A stretch of 44,902 bases of DNA from an uncultured Paludibacter sp. (GTDB lineage: Bacteria; Bacteroidota; Bacteroidia; Bacteroidales; Paludibacteraceae). This document shows positions 35,912 to 44,595 of the stretch, one piece after another (position 1 is the first letter of the stretch; each line of letters begins with the position of its first letter). The position numbers and the translations under genes were made by a program. The notes below the pieces were generated by a model that saw nothing but the letters and a program-made list of their open reading frames with translations, was not told the origin of the DNA and did not search any database. The stretch is from assembly GCA_937927845.1 (NCBI GenBank), contig CALFXE010000152.1:1-44902 (forward strand), in the 5' to 3' direction.

Positions 35912-38900
35912 ATGAATGTATTTTTACACAAAAAATTATTTGTATTATTTGCTTTATTTTATTCAACAGCTTTTTTTGCTCAAGAAGTTGATGTTTTTCT
36001 AAATTCAGAAGGTAACTTTTCAGCTACGGTTACTTCTACTTCTTTTAATAGATTGTATGATAATGACGAAAGGACTGAATTTAATTTTAACGGATTGCCG
36101 AATGAAATTATTTATAGCTCTAATAAGACTTTTGCTATAAAAAGAATGTTGTTAACATCCACTTCTCAGCCTTCTGCAAAAGATCCGAAAGAAGCAGAAC
36201 TTTATGGTTCGCATGATGGTAAAAATTGGGTTATGCTTCGTAATATGACTGCCGGAAGTATTAATTTCACAGAAAGGAAGCAAACTATTTCAATCACGGT
36301 TTCTTCAACACAACCCTATGCTTATTTTAAATTTAAAATCAAATCCGTCACTGATGGAGGTACAAATTGTTACATCAGCGAATGGCGTTTGTTTGGTGAG
36401 GAGAAACAGTTGCCTGCATTGCCATCTGACTTGAAAGCTTCTGCCATTAATTATGAGAAGGTTAAGTTAGTGTGGCGCGATCGTTCTGATGATGAAGATA
36501 ATTTCGAACTTCAACGCTCTAATAATGGGAAGGATTATGTTACTCTGGCAACTTTACCTGCTAATACTAATCAGTTTGTTGATTCTTTAGTGAATTCTAA
36601 CAGTACTTATTTTTATAGAATCTCCACCGTAAAGGATAGATATAAATCAGCTTATTGTGTTTCTAATAATGTTGTTACACCCGCATTTCCAGAGATGACT
36701 TTATTAACCAAAGGCAGATTGTTTACGTATCAGGATCAATATAATACTTCCCCTGCCGGAGAAGATGTTTCATGTGCCTTTGATGGTGATTCCAGTACTA
36801 AATTTCTTGCCCGGAGCAGTACCGTATGGCTCAGGGTTTCTTTTAATAGCTCTTTTGAAGTTGAACAATACAGTATAACTTCTGCCAACGACTCTCCTGG
36901 TCGCGATCCTAAAAACTGGAGACTTGAGGGTTCGGATAACGGTACGAATTGGACAGCTTTGGATACAAGAACAAATCAAAGTTTTAGTTCGAGGTTTCAA
37001 AAACGTTATTTTAATGTTTCTAATCCGGGTAGTTACAAATATTATCGCTTAAATGTTACTGCTAATAATGGTGATGGAAGTATGACACAACTTGCCGATT
37101 GGCTACTTTATGCTGACGTAGCTGTTGGTGATGATGTAATTGTACCTAATAAACCCGCAAACTTTAAATTGGAGAACAGAGCATATCATCATGTGAAGCT
37201 GTCGTGGTCGGATGTAACAAACGAAACTTCCTACAGGATTGAGCGTTCCGATGATGGTGGTGCCACTTTCAACTATACATATGAAATTCCTGCAAATAAC
37301 ACAGAGACTTATCCTTACTCTTTAAAACCTGAGACGGATTATGTGTTTAAGTTATATGCAGTGAATGGTAATAATCTTTCTGAACCGAGTGTTGTAAGTG
37401 TTACAACAGGCAAAAAAGATTTTAAAGACAAATTTGAAAACTATAAATTGTGGATACTTGATCAGCCTGCTAACTTCAATAAAGTGGAAGAAATCGGGAA
37501 TACTGCTTTCTATGTGTTAGAGGGTTACGGTAAAGACGATATTAATGATTTGTATTATGATTTTTATGCAGCTAATTGGAAGTATGTCTTTGAATGTTAT
37601 GGCGATGAGTTGAGCGATTCATGTTTGCATGTACTGTTAATTCCTATGGAAGAAGGTGGCGGTCTTGCTTCAATTTATGATTATAGAAATTCATCGAGCT
37701 TTTATAGAAATATGGTGTATATAAAAGCAAACAAGAGTTGGTTTAAAAATCGTAGTGAGTCAGGATATATTTATGATGTTATGGCACATGAATTATGTCA
37801 TATTGTTGAAGGTGTAGGTGGCGGATATAATGGTTCAATGTTTTACCCAATTTGGGGTGATAGCAAATGGGCTGAAATACTTCAATATGATGTTTTTACA
37901 GCATTAGGTTCCCCAAGAGCTGCAAGTTGGCATAATAGCTACACTGTAGGAGCTAAACCAGGAGGTGGTGCCGATTATCCGGATAGCGAAAGAACATCAT
38001 ATTGGTACAGAGATTTTCTGTATCCAACATATAATTTATATGGTAAAACTGCAATGTTGAAGAAATTCTGGAAACTTCAAGGACAGTATTATAAAATGAA
38101 GAATGGTAGTTTTCAAGGTAATTCGGCTAATCCGGGTGGTAGAGGTAACTTAGGTGAACTGATACATTTTTGGAGTGCTGCCGCCGGTATGGATGTTAAA
38201 CCTTTCGCTATTAAAGCATTCGGATGGAATGATCAGTTTGAATACTGGTTGCAACAGGCAAAAATTGATTATCCTGAATTAATTTATGATGAAACTCCAA
38301 TCGATAATAGTGATACTAATATTTGTCAGAATGGTGGGGTGTTATCTTCAAACTATAGCATAGGGAAAATTGAGAATTTTATTGATAATAATTACACTAC
38401 TTATTTTCTTACCACAAAAGTTAATGATAAACCTGTGTTAGATCTTGTTTATAAATCAGCCGAATTTGCCAAAATTAATCAGTATACTCTGACTTTCAAT
38501 AATAATGCAGCACCTGCAAGCTGGAAACTATTTGGCTCTTCTGATGGTATTGAATGGACAGTATTAGATATTCAAGATAATCCTGTATTATCCGCAGGTA
38601 AGGTGTCGGTTACGGTGTCTCCTGAGTCTGCTTATAAGTTTTTTAAGTTTGAATGTGTTTTCCCGGCTTCAGGCTCAGTCAGGTTTGCTGAAATAGAAAT
38701 ATTTGGTGTTCAACATCCGGGTGCACCCTATAATCTCGAAGCAAAAAGGATAAACGAAGAAACTGTTTCCTTAGAATGGAGCGGCAACATCAATGAAATA
38801 GAAAAATATGAAATAGAAAGATCTTCTGATGGAAACAACTTTTCAAAAATTGCTGAAGTTAGTATATATGATATCTCATTTGTTGATGAAAATCTCGTGC

Positions 38901-39238
38901 CCGGTTTGTATTCTTATCGTGTAGTTGCAGTTAATAAAAATGTAAATAAAGAAAATGTCCGCTCTAATGTGGCTTCAATTGATACTAATATTAATGGATT
39001 GAAAAATACTAACAATGTGTATAGTTTCAATTATATTGTAAATAATCTTAGTACATTCCCCGTAAATACTGTGGAAGTATATAATTTAATGGGACAGAGA
39101 TTAATTGATGAGACTTATGGTTCTGATGATTTATTATTATACTTGAAAAACAAATTAAGTCAAGGTGTGTATGTGATTAAAATTCAAGTTGGTATAGATA
39201 ATCCGATAGTTGTTAGCTCAAAATTAATAATGAAATAA
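35912..39238 (+). CDS. Secreted HExxH metallopeptidase with alternating F5/8C and fibronectin III domains
   Basis: Predicted zinc peptidase, probably cutting a protein or glycoprotein outside the cell. Start placed at 35912, which opens a signal peptide (ends FFAQ); the longer frame from 35801 begins inside the terminator region. Domain order by eye: discoidin/F5-8C (about 25-165), FnIII (167-255), F5/8C (257-405), FnIII (410-505), catalytic region (about 508-790), F5/8C (800-935), FnIII (940-1030), type IX tail. The catalytic region holds H626-E-L-C-H630 with a downstream E655 in KWAEI, a spacing of 24 residues that suits a gluzincin-type zinc site. The spacing also falls in the broad HExxHx(8-28)E range quoted for M60-like mucin peptidases, but I see no other M60 marks. 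I cannot assign a peptidase family. It is cotranscribed with GH38, 15 bases downstream. Confidence 0.75.
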   Translation: MNVFLHKKLFVLFALFYSTAFFAQEVDVFLNSEGNFSATVTSTSFNRLYDNDERTEFNFNGLPNEIIYSSNKTFAIKRMLLTSTSQPSAKDPKEAELYGSHDGKNWVMLRNMTAGSINFTERKQTISITVSSTQPYAYFKFKIKSVTDGGTNCYISEWRLFGEEKQLPALPSDLKASAINYEKVKLVWRDRSDDEDNFELQRSNNGKDYVTLATLPANTNQFVDSLVNSNSTYFYRISTVKDRYKSAYCVSNNVVTPAFPEMTLLTKGRLFTYQDQYNTSPAGEDVSCAFDGDSSTKFLARSSTVWLRVSFNSSFEVEQYSITSANDSPGRDPKNWRLEGSDNGTNWTALDTRTNQSFSSRFQKRYFNVSNPGSYKYYRLNVTANNGDGSMTQLADWLLYADVAVGDDVIVPNKPANFKLENRAYHHVKLSWSDVTNETSYRIERSDDGGATFNYTYEIPANNTETYPYSLKPETDYVFKLYAVNGNNLSEPSVVSVTTGKKDFKDKFENYKLWILDQPANFNKVEEIGNTAFYVLEGYGKDDINDLYYDFYAANWKYVFECYGDELSDSCLHVLLIPMEEGGGLASIYDYRNSSSFYRNMVYIKANKSWFKNRSESGYIYDVMAHELCHIVEGVGGGYNGSMFYPIWGDSKWAEILQYDVFTALGSPRAASWHNSYTVGAKPGGGADYPDSERTSYWYRDFLYPTYNLYGKTAMLKKFWKLQGQYYKMKNGSFQGNSANPGGRGNLGELIHFWSAAAGMDVKPFAIKAFGWNDQFEYWLQQAKIDYPELIYDETPIDNSDTNICQNGGVLSSNYSIGKIENFIDNNYTTYFLTTKVNDKPVLDLVYKSAEFAKINQYTLTFNNNAAPASWKLFGSSDGIEWTVLDIQDNPVLSAGKVSVTVSPESAYKFFKFECVFPASGSVRFAEIEIFGVQHPGAPYNLEAKRINEETVSLEWSGNINEIEKYEIERSSDGNNFSKIAEVSIYDISFVDENLVPGLYSYRVVAVNKNVNKENVRSNVASIDTNINGLKNTNNVYSFNYIVNNLSTFPVNTVEVYNLMGQRLIDETYGSDDLLLYLKNKLSQGVYVIKIQVGIDNPIVVSSKLIMK

Positions 39239-39253
39239 TAAAAAAAAAGTATA

Positions 39254-42200
39254 ATGTCAAAATTTTGTGTAAATAGAATTGTAGGGTTATTTCTCGTGTT
39301 GTTTAGTTGTGTTGGCTCAAAAGCAGAGGCGAATTATTCTCCTCTGCTTTTATCGGGTTTCAATGCAGATGTTGTATGTTCTTCTTCTAATTGTTCCGGA
39401 ACAAATTCATTAGACGAGCAGTGGTATTACTATTCTGAGGGCAAAAAAGCCGAAGGTGCTATTCCTTCTAATATTGTATCTAAAATGGGTATACCATATA
39501 ACTTAGCTTCGTTTGAGGAAGTTAATGCTCTTACTATTGCTACTAATGGAACGAAAAGTGGTGAATTGACTTTGAATAATCCATTAAAAGCTAAGGAATT
39601 ATGGTTATTGGGATTATCAGCAAGCGGTCAGAGAAGTATCGATGTTAAAGTTAATTATACTGATGGCTCATCTTCAAGTGCTGTGAAAGTTTCCTTTCCC
39701 GATTGGTATCAGTCGAACGGAAACACTGCTGCTTATTGTGGATTAGGACGTGTTTCAGGTAATAATTTTGATGGTAGATTACAATTTGGATTGTTTGAGC
39801 GTGTATTACAAGTGGATAATGCTAAAACCATTAAGTCTGTAAGTTTTAATTATACCGGTACAGATAAAACTTTCACATCTGTTTTTGCGATTACAGCATA
39901 TACCGGTGGTCGTGATGCATCCGACAAGGAACTATATATGATTTCAAATGCGCACTTCGATACGCAATGGGATTGGGATGTACAAACGAGTATCGATCAG
40001 TATGTTAAGAATACTCTTGAAGGAAATTTCAACTTGTTTGATAAGTATCCTAATTATAAATTTAACTTTGAGGGTGCAATAAAATATATGTTTGCAAAGG
40101 AGTATTATCCTGCTTTATATGAACGCCTTAAATCTTATATCAATTCAGGGAGATGGCATGTAAGCGGTTCATCTGTAGATGCAAATGATGTGATGGTGCC
40201 TTCTGCTGAATCAATTATCCGTAATTTATTGCTCGGACATAAGTTTTATAAAAAAGAATTTAATGTAGATGGTGGAAATGACATTATGTTACCTGATTGT
40301 TTCGGGTTTCCACATTCTTTACCTACACTGGCTGCACATTGTGGTTTAGTTGGTTTTCACTCACAGAAACTATCTTGGGGTTCAGCATATAGTTATAATG
40401 ATTTGCCACATTATGGTGTATGGCGTGGTGTTGATGGTTCTGAGATATTTGCTGTACACAAACCGGGTGCTTATGTAACTCAATACAAAGAAAACCTGTC
40501 ATATAATGGCGATATTCTAAATGAGATAATCAGTAATAAAGCAAATTTAGGGTCTAATAAAACAGTAAGATATTTTGGTACGGGCGACCGTGGTGGTAGT
40601 GTAGATGAAAGTACTGCCGACTGGTTGGAAAAGAGTTTAGCTGCTGATGGTCCTGTTAAAGTTAAAACAGTTACACCTGATGAGTTTTTTGCAAGTTTTT
40701 CTCCTGAAGAGCGTTCTGCATTACCTGTTTGGGATAATGAACTCCCTATGAAAGCTCATGGTGTAGGATGTTATACCTCACAAACTATTCTCAAATATTG
40801 GAATCGTAAAGGGGAATTATTGGCTGATGCTACCGAAAAATCTTCTGTTGTTGCTAACTGGTTGGGTGGACTGCCATATCAAAAAAGTGTTATTAATGAT
40901 GCGTGGATACGATTGCTGTGGCATCAGTTCCATGATGACTTAACAGGAACATCAATTCCTCGTGCATATGTATTTACTTATAACGACCATGTTATGGGTC
41001 TGCTTAACTTCTCTAAAACTTTAGATAATGCTGCCGGTGCAGTATCACGTCAAATGAATACTCAAACTATAGGAATGCCGATTATGGTTTATAATCCGTT
41101 ATCTATTGAAAGAGAAGATATTGTTGAAGCTCAAATTGCAGTAACCATAGCGCCGAATTCTATTAGTGTATATAATTCTCAGGGAGGTGTGGTGCCTACT
41201 CAGATGCTGAAATTCGAAGATGGGGTTGTACATTTTATCTTCAAAGCCAATGTTCCATCTTTAGGTTATGCTGTGTATGATTTACGTTTAAATGACGATG
41301 CTGCTTCTCAATTACCTTCAAATCTGACTGTTACTGACAGTTCTATAGAAAATGAAGATTATATCTTGAAAGTAAATAAAAATGGCGATGTAAACTCGAT
41401 TATTGATAAAAAACAAAATAATAAAGAATTACTAAACACCCCAATTCGTATGTCTCTCCAATCAAACAGACCCGGATATTGGGCTTCATGGGAGATAAGT
41501 TGGGATGATGTTCGTCGTAATCCTATTGCATATGTTGATGAAAATGTTGAAGTTTCTATAGAAGAAAACGGTTCGCTACGTTCATCTCTGAAAATCAAAA
41601 GAAAGAAAAATGGTTCTGAGTATGTACAATTTGTACGTATGACTTCAGGTGTAAATTCTGATAGGATTGATTTTGTAAATGAGGTAGACTGGCAATCGAA
41701 GCAAACTTTGTTAAAAGTGATTTTTCCTCTTACAGCCTCAAATCCAAAAGCTACTTATGATGCATCTATAGGTGTAGTCGAAAGAGGTAATAATTATAAC
41801 GATTTATATGAAGTTGCCGGTCACCAATGGGCTGATATTACTCATAATGATAATAGTTTTGGAATATCCATCTTAAATGATTCGAAATATGGTTGGGATA
41901 AACCTGCTAATAATCAATTGAGATTGACACTGATACATACTCCTGCTATTGAAAGCGACCGACCGTTTGAGCAATATCAGGATTTAGGCTTGAACAAGTT
42001 TACATATTCTTTCTATCGTCATATGGGTAATTGGAGTGAAACAACTCAATGGGCGGCATCAAAGTTAAATCAGCCTTTGATTGCTTATAACACGCCAAAA
42101 CACTCCGGTTCTTTAGGAAAGAGTTTTGAATTTGCTAAATTAAATACTAAAAATGTTGCGATAAAAGCTCTTAAACAAGCTGAAGATACAGATGAAATAG

Positions 42201-43723
42201 TTGTGCGTTTGTACGAGCTAACAGGTAACACACAAGAAAATGTCGAGCTTACTTTTGCTTCTAATATTGAATCGGCACGTGAGGTTAATGGCAGAGAACA
42301 AAATGTTGGCACAATTAACTTTGCCGGTAATAAGATTACTTTCAATCTCACCAAATATCAACCTCGTACTTTTGCTGTTAAACTTGCATCAAACTCTAAT
42401 GCTACGCTATCTGAACCGGAATCGCGCAAAGCTCAACTTGCTTACAATGTTGATGTAATGAGTCTTGATGAAAACAAAAGAGATGGTCGTTTCGGTACCA
42501 CTCCTTATGTGTTCCCGGGTGAGTTGTTTGAAGATGAATTGGTTGTTGATGGAGTGAAATTCGATATTGGTCCTTCTGCTGTACGTCAAAAAAATGCTGT
42601 TCAGTGTGAAGGTCAACAAATTGATATTCCGCAATCTGCTTCAAATAGAAAATTATATATTCTGGCAGCAAGTCAAAATACCTTAGGTTCTCCCAACTCT
42701 AATTTTGCAATTGATGGTGTACAGAAGTCTATAAATGTTGAATATTTTGCTGAGCAAGTTGGTTCGTGGGGTACTGTCTTTTCTGAAAGACAATATAGAA
42801 AAGAAAATATTGCATTTACTGCTACTCATAGACATAATTATAATCTGCAAAAAAATGATTCATATTCATATTTATACATTTATAAGTATGTTATTGATAT
42901 TGATGCTAACAGTAAAGTCCTGACACTGCCAAATGACAAAGATGTATTTGTGTTTGCTGTTACAGCATCAGACAATACAAATGATGATGTTAAGTCTCTG
43001 ACAGATACACAGTCACTGCCTACATTTGAATATATTACCCCTCAATCTGAATCAGAACCATGCGGTGAGCGATTAATCCCTGTGAGTGTAACTGCTTCCG
43101 GTAGAACAAATATTAATGAACATGAATCTATGGCAGCAGATAATAATCCGAATACTAAGTGGAATGATGATAGCGGTAATGCAAAATATATTCAATATAG
43201 CTTTGATACTCCTGTGCAAGTTTGTCAGTGGAGCGTTTTACACGCAGGTTTAGAGGGTGATAATAATATCACTTCTGATTTTACTTTGCAGTTTAAGGAT
43301 GGCAATACTTGGGTTGATGTTGATAAAGTAGTTGGTAATAAAGTTAATAAAACTAATAGGGCTATTTCATCCTTTGTTGCTCAGGATATCCGTATGATTA
43401 TTCCTAAGCCTCAACAAAATGATGGAAAAACAGCTCGTATTTATTCATTCGACTTGTATGGAACTACAATCACAGGTATTGATGAAATAAGAAACTATCA
43501 CGACTTTTATGTATATCAAAACAGTAATAAGCAGTTGGTTATTAAAAGCTCGCTGTGGAGTTCTTCAGATGTAAATTCTGTGGTACGTGTATATGATTTA
43601 GCCGGACAGCTTGTAAATGAACAAATTATGTATGGACTTGAAACCGTGATTAAGCAAGACTTTAATCCCGGTATCTATCTCGTAAAATATGGAAATACAA
43701 TCCAAAAAGTTATATTAAGATGA
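39254..43723 (+). CDS. GH38 alpha-mannosidase with F5/8C domain, T9SS secreted
   Basis: Retaining zinc-dependent alpha-mannosidase. A signal peptide and an unidentified N-terminal sandwich (about 30-220) precede the GH38 domain, which starts SNAHFDTQWDWD with zinc ligands H234 and D236. The nucleophile is D348 in LPDCFGFPHSLP. RLLWHQFHDDLTGTSI marks the three-helix region, and GH38 beta domains follow to about 1060. A further sandwich region (about 1060-1260), an F5/8C discoidin-like domain (about 1270-1410; ASGRTNINEHESMAADNNPNTKW) and a type IX tail complete 1489 residues, longer than usual for the family. Most bacterial GH38 enzymes lack such added modules. It likely trims alpha-mannose from the same substrate as GH76 and GH92 but at or outside the cell surface. 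It is the last gene of the island; a hairpin follows. Confidence 0.93.
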   Translation: MSKFCVNRIVGLFLVLFSCVGSKAEANYSPLLLSGFNADVVCSSSNCSGTNSLDEQWYYYSEGKKAEGAIPSNIVSKMGIPYNLASFEEVNALTIATNGTKSGELTLNNPLKAKELWLLGLSASGQRSIDVKVNYTDGSSSSAVKVSFPDWYQSNGNTAAYCGLGRVSGNNFDGRLQFGLFERVLQVDNAKTIKSVSFNYTGTDKTFTSVFAITAYTGGRDASDKELYMISNAHFDTQWDWDVQTSIDQYVKNTLEGNFNLFDKYPNYKFNFEGAIKYMFAKEYYPALYERLKSYINSGRWHVSGSSVDANDVMVPSAESIIRNLLLGHKFYKKEFNVDGGNDIMLPDCFGFPHSLPTLAAHCGLVGFHSQKLSWGSAYSYNDLPHYGVWRGVDGSEIFAVHKPGAYVTQYKENLSYNGDILNEIISNKANLGSNKTVRYFGTGDRGGSVDESTADWLEKSLAADGPVKVKTVTPDEFFASFSPEERSALPVWDNELPMKAHGVGCYTSQTILKYWNRKGELLADATEKSSVVANWLGGLPYQKSVINDAWIRLLWHQFHDDLTGTSIPRAYVFTYNDHVMGLLNFSKTLDNAAGAVSRQMNTQTIGMPIMVYNPLSIEREDIVEAQIAVTIAPNSISVYNSQGGVVPTQMLKFEDGVVHFIFKANVPSLGYAVYDLRLNDDAASQLPSNLTVTDSSIENEDYILKVNKNGDVNSIIDKKQNNKELLNTPIRMSLQSNRPGYWASWEISWDDVRRNPIAYVDENVEVSIEENGSLRSSLKIKRKKNGSEYVQFVRMTSGVNSDRIDFVNEVDWQSKQTLLKVIFPLTASNPKATYDASIGVVERGNNYNDLYEVAGHQWADITHNDNSFGISILNDSKYGWDKPANNQLRLTLIHTPAIESDRPFEQYQDLGLNKFTYSFYRHMGNWSETTQWAASKLNQPLIAYNTPKHSGSLGKSFEFAKLNTKNVAIKALKQAEDTDEIVVRLYELTGNTQENVELTFASNIESAREVNGREQNVGTINFAGNKITFNLTKYQPRTFAVKLASNSNATLSEPESRKAQLAYNVDVMSLDENKRDGRFGTTPYVFPGELFEDELVVDGVKFDIGPSAVRQKNAVQCEGQQIDIPQSASNRKLYILAASQNTLGSPNSNFAIDGVQKSINVEYFAEQVGSWGTVFSERQYRKENIAFTATHRHNYNLQKNDSYSYLYIYKYVIDIDANSKVLTLPNDKDVFVFAVTASDNTNDDVKSLTDTQSLPTFEYITPQSESEPCGERLIPVSVTASGRTNINEHESMAADNNPNTKWNDDSGNAKYIQYSFDTPVQVCQWSVLHAGLEGDNNITSDFTLQFKDGNTWVDVDKVVGNKVNKTNRAISSFVAQDIRMIIPKPQQNDGKTARIYSFDLYGTTITGIDEIRNYHDFYVYQNSNKQLVIKSSLWSSSDVNSVVRVYDLAGQLVNEQIMYGLETVIKQDFNPGIYLVKYGNTIQKVILR

Positions 43724-43794
43724 TTGTAGGTTGGGACATTGCTCACTACGTTCTTTGACATGTTAGTTGATACTCAAAAAAGCTAAAAATCACG

Positions 43795-43839
43795 CAAAAG
43801 GTAAAAACTTTTCATCCTACCTGATTATTTTACCTTTTG
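43795..43839 (+). terminator. Hairpin downstream of GH38
   Basis: CAAAAGGTAAAA (43795-43806) pairs perfectly with TTTTACCTTTTG (43828-43839), a 12-base stem with a 21-base loop, 71 bases after the GH38 stop and followed by GGTTTTTATT. It marks the end of the glycan island. Confidence 0.55.
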
Positions 43840-43865
43840 ATGGTTTTTATTCAAATCATATTTCG

Positions 43866-43895
43866 TATTTTTGTGTCGTATCGTGATGGCGATAC
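43866..43895 (+). promoter_or_regulatory. Candidate -7 box and short hairpin before the nuclease cassette
   Basis: TATTTTTG (43866-43873) matches TAnnTTTG. Directly after it GTATCG (43878-43883) and CGATAC (43890-43895) form a 6-base stem. The pair would place a structured leader ahead of the repeat-bounded gene. No clear -33 element is seen. Confidence 0.35.
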
Positions 43896-43905
43896 AAATA
43901 ATAAT

Positions 43906-43953
43906 AATGTCTAAACCATGATTTATATGATTTACATGATTAAGATGATTATA
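43906..43953 (+). repeat. Left 48-base inverted repeat made of 9-base units
   Basis: Starts AATGTCTAAACCA and continues as four tandem 9-mers: TGATTTATA, TGATTTACA, TGATTAAGA and TGATTATAA (43919-43954). Only three positions differ from the reverse complement of the right arm. Confidence 0.85.
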
Positions 43954-43978
43954 AAAGGTATATGATGATGTGATTTTT

Positions 43979-44383
43979 ATGATAAATATTGAATATCCAC
44001 ATTCAGCAATTACTTCTCAGGTTATCGGTTGTGCCATGCGAGTACATGGACAATTGGGAAATGGGTTTCAGGAAGTCATATACCAAAGAGCGTTGCAGAT
44101 TGAAATGCGACTGGCAGGTCTTAAATTTAGTCGTGAATTTGAAATGCCAATTTATTATAGAGGACAGCATATAGGAACGAGAAGAGTTGACTTCTTGGTA
44201 GAAGATATAATTTCTGTCGAGTTAAAAGCTGTCGTACAGTTGCAAGATGTACATTTTGCACAAGCCATTAATTATTTGGAAGCATATAATTTAGAAGTAG
44301 GTCTCTTAATAAATTTTGGAGAGCGTAGCCTCAACTTCAAACGTTTGAACAATAAACGATATAAATCAGTGCAGACATTATAA
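43979..44383 (+). CDS. GxxExxY family protein (PD-(D/E)XK nuclease fold)
   Basis: Small protein of the GxxExxY / PDDEXK_3 family, of unknown biological role but with a nuclease-like fold. The ATG at 43979 is preferred (MINIEYPHSAITSQVIG is the usual opening of the family); a GTG at 43970 would add three residues. The signature is G29-F-Q-E32-V-I-Y35, and the presumed metal site is D71 followed by E81-L-K83 (VDFLVED...VELK). Family members are about 120-140 residues, so the 134 residues here are complete. The TAA stop (44381-44383) falls inside the right inverted-repeat arm and the start lies 25 bases after the left arm, so the gene fills the repeat-bounded unit. No export signal; cytoplasmic. 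Its base usage is like the AT-rich part of the window. Confidence 0.85.
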   Translation: MINIEYPHSAITSQVIGCAMRVHGQLGNGFQEVIYQRALQIEMRLAGLKFSREFEMPIYYRGQHIGTRRVDFLVEDIISVELKAVVQLQDVHFAQAINYLEAYNLEVGLLINFGERSLNFKRLNNKRYKSVQTL

Positions 44384-44426
44384 TCATCTTAATCATAAAA
44401 ATCAAATAAATCATGGTTTAGACATT
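44379..44426 (-). repeat. Right 48-base inverted repeat
   Basis: Read on the minus strand it repeats the left arm, again with four 9-base TGATT units, differing at three positions. It contains the stop codon of the GxxExxY gene and abuts the Rpn remnant, whose frame is closed by a TAG at 44419-44421 within the arm. Confidence 0.85.
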
Positions 44427-44595
44427 GTTATTTGCCGAACAAAAGGGATTGAATAGAGGATTGACTATGGGATTAAGTAAAGGTCGAAAAGAAGAGAAAA
44501 TAGAAATCGCCCGAAATATGAAAGCAGAAGGTTCCTCTATAGAGTTTATTGTAAAAGTTACCGGTCTTTCAGCAAAAGAAGTAGAAAGATTATAA
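44422..44595 (+). pseudogene. C-terminal remnant of an Rpn-type PD-(D/E)XK nuclease/transposase
   Basis: An open frame without a proper start encodes FAEQKGLNRGLTMGLSKG, a Lys/Glu-rich helix, then MKAEGSSIEFIVKVTGLS and AKEVERL before TAA. Charged G-rich repeats ending in a 'LK..G.sie.IakaTGLs.eEIe.L' segment are the characteristic C-terminus of Bacteroidetes Rpn/PDDEXK family transposases. The catalytic N-terminal two-thirds is absent: upstream in frame lies a stop codon in the right inverted repeat. Either the cassette inserted with deletion, or recombination between repeats removed the rest. Confidence 0.7.

Larger units (their letters stand above)
43906..44426 (+). mobile_element. Inverted-repeat-bounded PD-(D/E)XK (GxxExxY) cassette
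   Basis: A 521-base unit whose ends are 48-base inverted repeats (43906-43953 and 44379-44426) matching at 45 of 48 positions and enclosing exactly one small gene. No transposase of known type and no convincing target-site duplication are present, so mobility is inferred from the structure, from its position against a broken Rpn gene, and from the known multi-copy habit of GxxExxY genes in some genomes. Confidence 0.55.

Noticed and set aside
37787..37876. Firm M60 (enhancin/mucinase) assignment for the peptidase
   Set aside because: Only the loose HExxH...E spacing fits; no further family hallmark could be seen.
43724..43905. tRNA or rRNA leader suggested by GTTCTTTGACATG at 43750
   Set aside because: No cloverleaf or rRNA sequence follows; only the GH38 terminator and a promoter-like box are present.
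43919..43954. CRISPR-like array in the 9-base tandem units
   Set aside because: The units are contiguous with no spacers and far too short for CRISPR repeats.
43906..44426. Target-site duplication around the GxxExxY cassette
   Set aside because: Bases just outside the arms (ATAAT on the left, GTTAT on the right) do not match as a duplication.
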